The translations under genes and the position numbers were made by a program. From Diphasiastrum complanatum (taxonomy: Eukaryota; Streptophyta; Lycopodiopsida; Lycopodiales; Lycopodiaceae): a stretch of DNA of 64,000 nucleotides. The notes beneath the pieces are model-generated. The model had not been told where the DNA came from. It searched no databases and saw only the letters and a list, made by a program, of their open reading frames with translations. The DNA lies in the NCBI GenBank assembly GCA_029204225.1, contig CM055102.1, forward strand, positions 24,771,390 through 24,835,389, given 5' to 3'. Below are positions 58,370 through 64,000 of this stretch, in pieces; within the stretch, counting starts at the first letter, position 1, and every line of letters begins with the position of its first letter.

Positions 58370-59167
58370 CTGTGCCACGACCAGGGGTTTACCCACCACA
58401 ACCACCTGCACTAAATCAATACCCACTCACCTGAAGAAATTCGGCTACATCATGAGTATCGCCAGCAAATCCGTAATGCCGACCAACAATCTTCCTCTTC
58501 CCATAAAGTACCTCACAAGCCCTTTGAAAGCAAAACCCTTGAAGGTACCGAAGTTTGGGGAGATTTACTACAAGCCAATGTCACTCTTCCCTTCCATGTC
58601 CTCTGGAAGCATGCTGGCCAGTGGAAACAACAGATCCAATCCAATACCACCACTGCTATTTATGAGTTGCCTGAAATGCCCTTACATCTAACCAATCCAC
58701 TCAGTGAACGAGGCAACATTAAAATCCCAGCTACCCATCATCAATCCCGTGAAGTTTTAGCAGTACTCGATGGAGGTTACTGGGTTAATATCATTTCCAC
58801 GTCCCTCATGATGGAATGAAATCTGAGAGACAAGCTATCCAAACCTACTTGTCAGCTTCAAATGGCTGATCAAAGTGTGATCCGACCTACCGATTTCTTT
58901 CCGTACGTGCTGATCAAACTAGGAGGTCTCAAATTTTATGTTGACCTTGTAGTACTTGATATTCCCAATAATGCCTATTCTTATGAATTACTACTTGGTC
59001 GTCCGTGGCTCACCAATGCACGAGTCGTTCATGACTGGAGCAAAGGCCGAGTCACTTTTGGTAATCGTGACAATTCTGTCACAATTGACTCAACGGGTAA
59101 ACTCAAACCTACACGCATACATGACGAGGGATCCTCAACCACCAACTCAGTATTTGAGCCATACTAG
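58370..59167 (+). pseudogene. Gag tail and aspartic-protease-like domain of the non-autonomous element
   Basis: The Pro-rich linker continues (GVYPPQPP), followed by interrupted frames, then VLAVLDGGYWVNIISTSLM (58750-58810). This is the protease site, but the usual D-T/S-G is D-G-G. After a TGA comes an open stretch, 58862-59167: PYVLIKLGGLKFYVDLVVLD, then YELLLGRPWLTNARVVHDWS, the second half of a retropepsin fold (the LLGRPWL motif). The changed active site argues against protease activity. Confidence 0.75.
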
Positions 59168-59245
59168 TCCAGCCACGAAAAAGGTCATTATGTTAAATCT
59201 ACTGATATCATAAACTGGATTCACAGTCTAGCTACCATTGACTGT

Positions 59246-59850
59246 GTGAATGCCGATTACTGTGCTCAACATCAGGATAATTGTACCTCTCCACACCCGA
59301 TTGATCATGACCAATTACCTGATCTGGATACACCCATCATCAATATCAATTTTTTTGATATTCTTCCACACCATGATGAGCTGCTAAATGTTGCATGGCT
59401 ACCTACTAATGAATCAGACGATTTATTTATTGATGATGAGAACATCTTACGAATTCAGAATTGCCCAGATGATATGGACATTTTTGATATTCAGATCCTC
59501 AACTATATGGAAGCACTTCCCCCGAAGACCTACCCCCAATTGCCCTTGACATCAATAAACCCTTGCGCACGCAAGACAACCATATCAACGTTGCAAGGCT
59601 CTATTATCGTGCTACACTTACTTCCGCTCTGCACGTTGATGTGGTGGAGCTATGGAAAACCCATAACTTTCTCCAAGGTATGCTCCACTATTACAAACCC
59701 ATGCCTTTCCTGAACAAATTACAGTGGCAAATGATGGAGGGCATCGGGACGACCATCTACCACTCCCAACAGCAACAGTCTCGCCTCCAAGAAGCACAAA
59801 AAATCCAGGATGAAAAGGCGTCAATTGGTGTGGGACCACCAATCCAATAA
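59246..59850 (+). pseudogene. C-terminal frame of the non-autonomous element, unknown
   Basis: The open frame 59246-59713 is Asp/Ile/Pro-rich (PDLDTPIININFFDILPHHD; DDENILRIQNCPDDMDIFDI) and continues, after a frame change near 59560, as KLQWQMMEGIGTTIYHSQQQ to about 59850. No RT or integrase motif is present. I do not recognise it. It lies just before the polypurine tract, where pol would normally end. Confidence 0.5.
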
Positions 59851-59862
59851 GGAGGGGGATAA

Positions 59863-60670
59863 TGTTAGCAACTGTGCTAACACAGAGAAAATAAAAAAAT
59901 ATAAAACTCCGTGGCATGTGTTTTGTAAGACCACGTATGAGTATCTGTCAATAAACTTCAAGCCATGGCATGTGTTTCATAAGTCCATGAGTAGAAGCTT
60001 AAATAATAATAAAATAACTTAAACTTAGATTTAGAACTTAGACTTAGGAAATTTAAGATTAGAAATATTTTATCTTAAGTTGTCCTAAGTTAAGAAAATT
60101 GAAGTTCTAAATCCTAAGTTAGAAGTTCTAGAAAGGCTAGGAACAGATTAGTCCCATAAGTTAGTAGACACTTATCGAAGACCCTCCTTACCATAAAAGG
60201 AGAGGTATTTGCATTGTAAATAACACTTTTGAGATTAAGCTATCTTGCTCTCTATTTTGGGGAATTATCATTCTATTTCATTTGTGTTCCCCTTGGAAAG
60301 ATGCATAGCTTGAGGGAAGGTGCTCGGGCCTCCTTTGCCTCCTTTTCATCGGTTTTATTGTGGCATGTTCATTATTGCTTATTTGTTTAGTATTAGCCGC
60401 AATCTCATTTTATTACCCTTCGGGTGTTAATCTAGGATTAGTCTAGTCACCTTGCTAATTGGGTAAGCCTTAGCAAAGATTTTTATTGTTGTTACTAATT
60501 AGTTTATTTCTGTTTCGGGCGCTAGTTGGGTAAGCCTTAGTGCTCTCATTCCTGTCCATATTCTCGTTGAAGCTTATTGTAGAAACTTAAAAAGTGGATG
60601 AATCTCTACATCCCTATACTACACCCGTAAGTAGATCTAGCCACCGCACTCACTAGAAATACTTCCAACA
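59863..60670 (+). repeat. 3' LTR of gag-protease element
   Basis: 808 bp, TGTTAGC...CCAACA, followed by the ATATA duplication. It is preceded by GGAGGGGGATAA. Confidence 0.93.
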
Positions 60671-61189
60671 ATATAACTAAAAAGTTGTTTTTGCGCATTC
60701 TGTAGGTGCCGCAACAGAGAGACTATAATAGTTGCACTTGGTTCATGTTATATTTGTTCAACCTGATGGTCCAAAATATCAAAAGTTTTGATTCACAAGT
60801 GGCCCATGTAAGTTTATGCATTCAATAAGTTAACTTTTGATTTATTGTTTTTTTGTTACGATTTGGGCTAGTGTGTCACTTATCCAACTAATGAATTTGA
60901 GGTTTGCTTTGTTTTTAGCTTAATCCGCAAATTTTCAATTACGATGATATTCAAAACTTTCGCATACTACTTGCGAAATGGATTAGCAAAAAGTTGCCAA
61001 CCAGAAAGAGCCTCTCTTCTAAGAGAAGTAGAGAGTGAACTTTATGCTCGAAGGTGGGCTCTTCTAAACAAATTTCTCAGGTAAATGCAAATTTGTATAG
61101 TTGGCCATCTGTTGTTAAGTGTTATTGAATTTTAGGACTATGATATGGATTGAGAGAGAGAGAGAGAGTGAGTGAGAATTTTTTTTTAA

Positions 61190-61579
61190 GCAATTTATAT
61201 AAAAGAAATTACGAAAAAATATTCGCAATTTTTGCCACAACAATTGCGGAAATGAATTTTCGCAATTTTTTTTGACAATTTTTGCCCAAAAATTTGGCAA
61301 AAAATATCAGCCAAACAAATTGCGGAAACAAATTGTGGAAATAAATCCGTAATTATCATGCCAAAAAATTGCGGGTGGGTTTCCGCAAATTTTTTTATTG
61401 TTACTTTAGCCATAAAAATTGCAAAAAATAAACCAAAAAAAATTGCGAGACTGAAAGTGCAGATTTTCCAAAAAACTTGCGGAAACCATAACCGTAGTTT
61501 TATTGGCAAAAAAAAGACAAAAATTTCCACAATTTTTGCCATTTTTTTTTTGCAATTTTTGCCACCTTTTTTTATAGTG
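61190..61579. repeat. Right sub-terminal repeats and TIR of the CACTA element
   Basis: A dense array of AATTGCGGAAA, TTTCCGCAA, AATTTTTGCC and GGCAAAAA words in both orientations, ending TTTTTTTATAGTG. It mirrors the left end and is about four times longer. Confidence 0.85.
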
Positions 61580-63060
61580 AAGCTAGCCTTGTGGAATTTG
61601 TGGACGAGGTGCCCCTTACCCTTGAGCTCGTATCCCCCTGATTGCGACATGTAAATCTCCTCTTAGATAGTCTCGTTCAAAAAGGCTGTTTGGACGTCCA
61701 TTTGATGGACTTCGAGATCGGCTGCAGCTACATAGGAGAGTAATAGTCGTATTGAAGTATGTTTAACAGCAGAGCTGAAGCTCTCTAAGTAATCTAGATC
61801 TAGAATATATGAAAATCCTTTGACAACCAGTTAGTTTTCCTTCAACATCATACTTCGCTTTGAAAATCCACTTGCATGAAATATGTTTTCGATCTTTTGG
61901 TAGCTCCATTACATTCCATGTCTGATTCTCAATTAGAGAATCGAATTATGTGTCCATAGCGGCGTTCCATTGATCAGCATCTCGGGTTGACATTGTCTCT
62001 TATACAGAGCATGGTTCTTTTACAAAATAACTGGCTGGATCATCCATGAATCAAGATGGAGGCTGACTAGATCGGTTCAATCTTCTGGATTGAATTTCGA
62101 CTCTCTGTGATTCGACTTGTTGAAGATCTGACTCATTGTCTGAGTCTGTATCGATTTTTTGATGTTCAATCCTGGAGCTGGTTTCGACTCTAGGATCAAA
62201 GTCTGATGGAGCCTTTTCCTTGTGGTCGATGAACTGATCTTCCACAAAAATGAAATTTCTACTTGTGAACGACTTTTGTGTGTTCGGATTGTAGAGTTTG
62301 TATGCCTTGTGGTCTGGAAAATAGCCAATGAAAATCGATTTTCTGTTGGTATCGTCTAGCTTCTTCCTTAAATCATTAGGGATCTGAGAGTAAACAATTC
62401 ATCCAAAAACTTGAATGTGCTTAAGTGAGGATTTCGATCATGTCCATACCTCATAAGGTGTTTTGTCATTTAGAGCTTTTGTAATGAATCAATTCTGTAG
62501 ATAGGCAATAGTCATGTTAGCTTTTGTCCAAATTTCTTTGGAAGAGAGGCATGGGCCAACATGCTCTTGGCACTCTCGATCAGTGTTCGATTCTTCATTT
62601 CAGCTATACCATTGGACTGAGGTGAATAGTTGGTTGTAAATTGTTAGTGTATTCCATTCGCCTTGTAGAACTCCTTGAATTTGGTGGAGATAAATTCTCT
62701 CCCTCCATCAGTAGGTACAGCCTTGATTTTTCTTTGTGTCTGATTTTCAGCAGATGCCTCGAACTGTTTGAAGAATTTGAATTCTTCAGATTTGTTCTTC
62801 AAAAAGTAGGTAACAGTTCTTCAAGAAAAATCATCAATAAAAGCTAGAAAGTAAATGGCTCTCCCTCCTGTGAAAGCAGTCTGCATCGGGACACAAATGC
62901 CACTATGTACTAGATCTAGCATACCTTTAGATGAATGGACTGAATCAGAATTGAATGGACTCCTAGCATATTTGCTGATAATATAGCTTTCACAAAGAGA
63001 AGTCCATTTGCTAATAGATGGTAGATCTTGCACTAAATTCATGGACACATGAGCGTGAAG
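61580..63060 (-). pseudogene. Copia pre-integrase, integrase and RT start; upstream half of the CACTA-split element
   Basis: Read leftwards from 63048: SISKWTSLCESYIISKYARS, then MLDLVHSGICVPMQT and FLAFIDDFS (integrase start), GGREFI and YSPQSNGIAEMKNRTLIESA (core, about 62550-62750), AIFQTTRHTNSTIRTHKSRS (after the core), the charged linker, NQTWNVMELPKDRKHISCKW (RT start, about 61880-61940), and GGYELKGKGHLVHKFHKA at 61590-61640 next to the CACTA end. Several stops and frame changes are present. The rest of the element continues at 42733. Confidence 0.85.
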
Positions 63061-63290
63061 CTATGCACTAGTCTGGGAGGCGCAAAAATACAGAGCTTCA
63101 GACGCTTGATCATTGCTAACTGAATTCTTACTTTTTTCTGGAAAAAACAATCAGACCAGAAGAAATCGAATAAATCGAGGTTGATCACTAACTGCTAAAG
63201 GTGCAAATTTATTCTAATTTTACTTTACTTGTTGATGATTATAGTTCAGTGATCAGTATTTGAGGTATAAATTTGAATCTACTTAATTAA
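63061..63290. other. Junction between two Copia fragments
   Basis: No readable domain; probably decayed Copia sequence. Confidence 0.4.
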
Positions 63291-63820
63291 CTAGAGCCAT
63301 CCTATAGTAGATAGCCAGAGAATCCTATGGCCACTAATCTTGCCTTCCATTGATCAACTGATCCATTGGATTTGTATTTGATCCGATAAGCCCATTTTCA
63401 AAAAATGATTTTCTTACCAACTGGCAGATCCATAACAGTCCATGTCTGATTTTTTTAAAGGAAATGGATATTCTTTGTCCATCACTAATCTCCATTGATT
63501 TGCATCTGGACTAGAAATTGTCTTAGACTAATTGATGGCTCAACAAAGTAACATGTGGCTGTGGTGTTGTCGATAAATCTGTCTGGAGCAAATCTATTTT
63601 GATTTGATCTTTGAAGAATTGGCTTTTCTGGCTACTGTTGTTGCGGCTGTGTTGATTTGTCTTCCGAGTCATTGATTGGAGTAGAGTCAAGATTCAAACT
63701 TGATTCGATATCGGGTATTGATTTTGATGGGGCAAGGGAGATAGAGGAACGCAAATGGAGAAGAGAGCAGGAAAATTGCGGAATAGCTCTCCCATTACAA
63801 TCAGCTGCTAGATGCAAAAA
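63291..63820 (-). pseudogene. Second minus-strand Copia RT N-terminal fragment
   Basis: Leftward reading gives LDSTPINDSEDKSTQPQQQ (linker), then FAPDRFIDNTTATCYFVEPS, NQTWTVMDLPVGKKIIF and WAYRIKYKSNGSVDQWKARL (start of RT), with stops. It repeats the linker/RT start already found in the neighbouring copy, so it is from a separate Copia insertion. Confidence 0.75.
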
Positions 63821-64000
63821 CAGTCTAATAGAAATCTTATGTTAAATATAACACAGCTTTAAGTGTTCTAATTGCCCAACAGGATCTTAAAAATTAATTC
63901 ATACTCACAAAAACAAGAGTACAGTCCATCGAAGAGATTAGAAATGGCTTGTGTGTGGTATTACTGAAAAATGGATTCAATGTGAAGTTTGGTTCTGAAA
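63821..64000. other. Window edge, no recognisable feature
   Basis: AT-rich DNA up to the window end; nothing assignable. Confidence 0.5.

Larger units (their letters stand above)
54672..60670 (+). mobile_element. Non-autonomous gag-protease LTR retrotransposon, complete, 6.0 kb
   Basis: LTRs at 54672-55477 and 59863-60670 both begin TGTTAGCAACTG and end TTCCAACA. The direct target repeat ATATA lies on each side (54667-54671 and 60671-60675). The PBS is TTGGCGCCGTTGCC and the polypurine tract GGAGGGGGATAA. The interior encodes Gag and a protease-like domain and an unknown C-terminal frame, but no RT, RNase H or integrase. It must have moved with enzymes from another element. LTR identity over the first 130 bases compared by eye is about 95 percent. 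Confidence 0.93.
53828..61039 (+). pseudogene. Ulp1/C48-type SUMO-protease-like gene of the CACTA element, introns, interrupted by an LTR element
   Basis: Exon-like segments: about 53832-54003 (LLGSDWAIDGLVQICM), 54061-54234 (KSWTNISHIFIPVVCP), 54333-54424 (NHWSLVIIETISFIVVHMDS), 54543-54630, 60706-60807 (VPQQRDYNSCTWFMLYLFN) and 60919-61039 (ending KKLPTRKSLSSKRSRE then TGA). The H-W, the M-D-S and the Q...C triad-region blocks are those of cysteine protease family C48, which in hosts removes SUMO/ubiquitin-like tags. Introns start GTATGT/GTAATT and end CAG/TAG. A 6-kb retroelement sits in the fourth intron. At least one phase mismatch (54234/54333) and a stop in the first segment suggest it is no longer functional. 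Ulp1-like genes are known passengers of some plant transposons. Confidence 0.7.

Overview
This window looks like nuclear DNA from a land plant with a large, repeat-dense genome. The evidence is spliceosomal-type introns, Ty1/Copia and Ty3/Gypsy chromovirus retrotransposons with plant-type primer-binding sites, a TNP2-type CACTA transposon, a Helitron helicase remnant, and one gene for a plant-type secreted peptide-hormone precursor. A gymnosperm or another large-genome lineage is plausible, but the sequence alone cannot fix the species. Almost everything except one gene is transposon sequence in several stages of decay.

Left part (1-13 kb). This is a mosaic of truncated elements: a minus-strand Gypsy integrase piece, a Copia gag zinc-knuckle piece, two Gypsy chromodomain/LTR tails, Copia RNase H, a Copia deletion derivative with both LTRs (4698-6786), opposed Copia fragments (7.6-10.9 kb), a CATA-rich microsatellite, and a minus-strand PIF1/Helitron helicase pseudogene (about 11.64-13.09 kb).

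13.1-25.8 kb. A degenerate Copia element is split in its integrase by a nearly complete 7.5-kb Gypsy chromovirus (16234-23698). The two Gypsy LTRs are close to identical, and its gag-pol frame is broken only by two in-frame stops and one frameshift.

25.8-36 kb. Two convergent, intron-bearing, degenerate genes of a family I do not recognise (26.4-28.8 kb plus strand, 30.5-28.9 kb minus strand) are followed by long simple repeats and a gene-poor stretch that includes a 92-bp alternating purine-pyrimidine tract.

36.1-38.7 kb. This is the one intact-looking host gene: an 834-residue secreted precursor with an N-terminal signal peptide and about 14 to 18 tandem CLE/IDA-like peptide motifs (core PPSGPNPGHN). 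They alternate between two types in an exact 189-bp unit. It is the most interesting locus here: an apparent poly-peptide hormone precursor.

40-64 kb. A minus-strand Copia element is split by an 18.8-kb CACTA transposon (42734-61579). The CACTA carries TNP2 transposase, a SET-domain gene fragment and a Ulp1/C48 protease gene with introns. It was later invaded by a degenerate Gypsy element (47.7-52.8 kb) and, inside a Ulp1 intron, by a complete non-autonomous gag-protease LTR element with a perfect ATATA target duplication. That element was itself invaded by a palindromic, inverted-LTR structure (57210-58369). The right side thus shows a four-level insertion nest.
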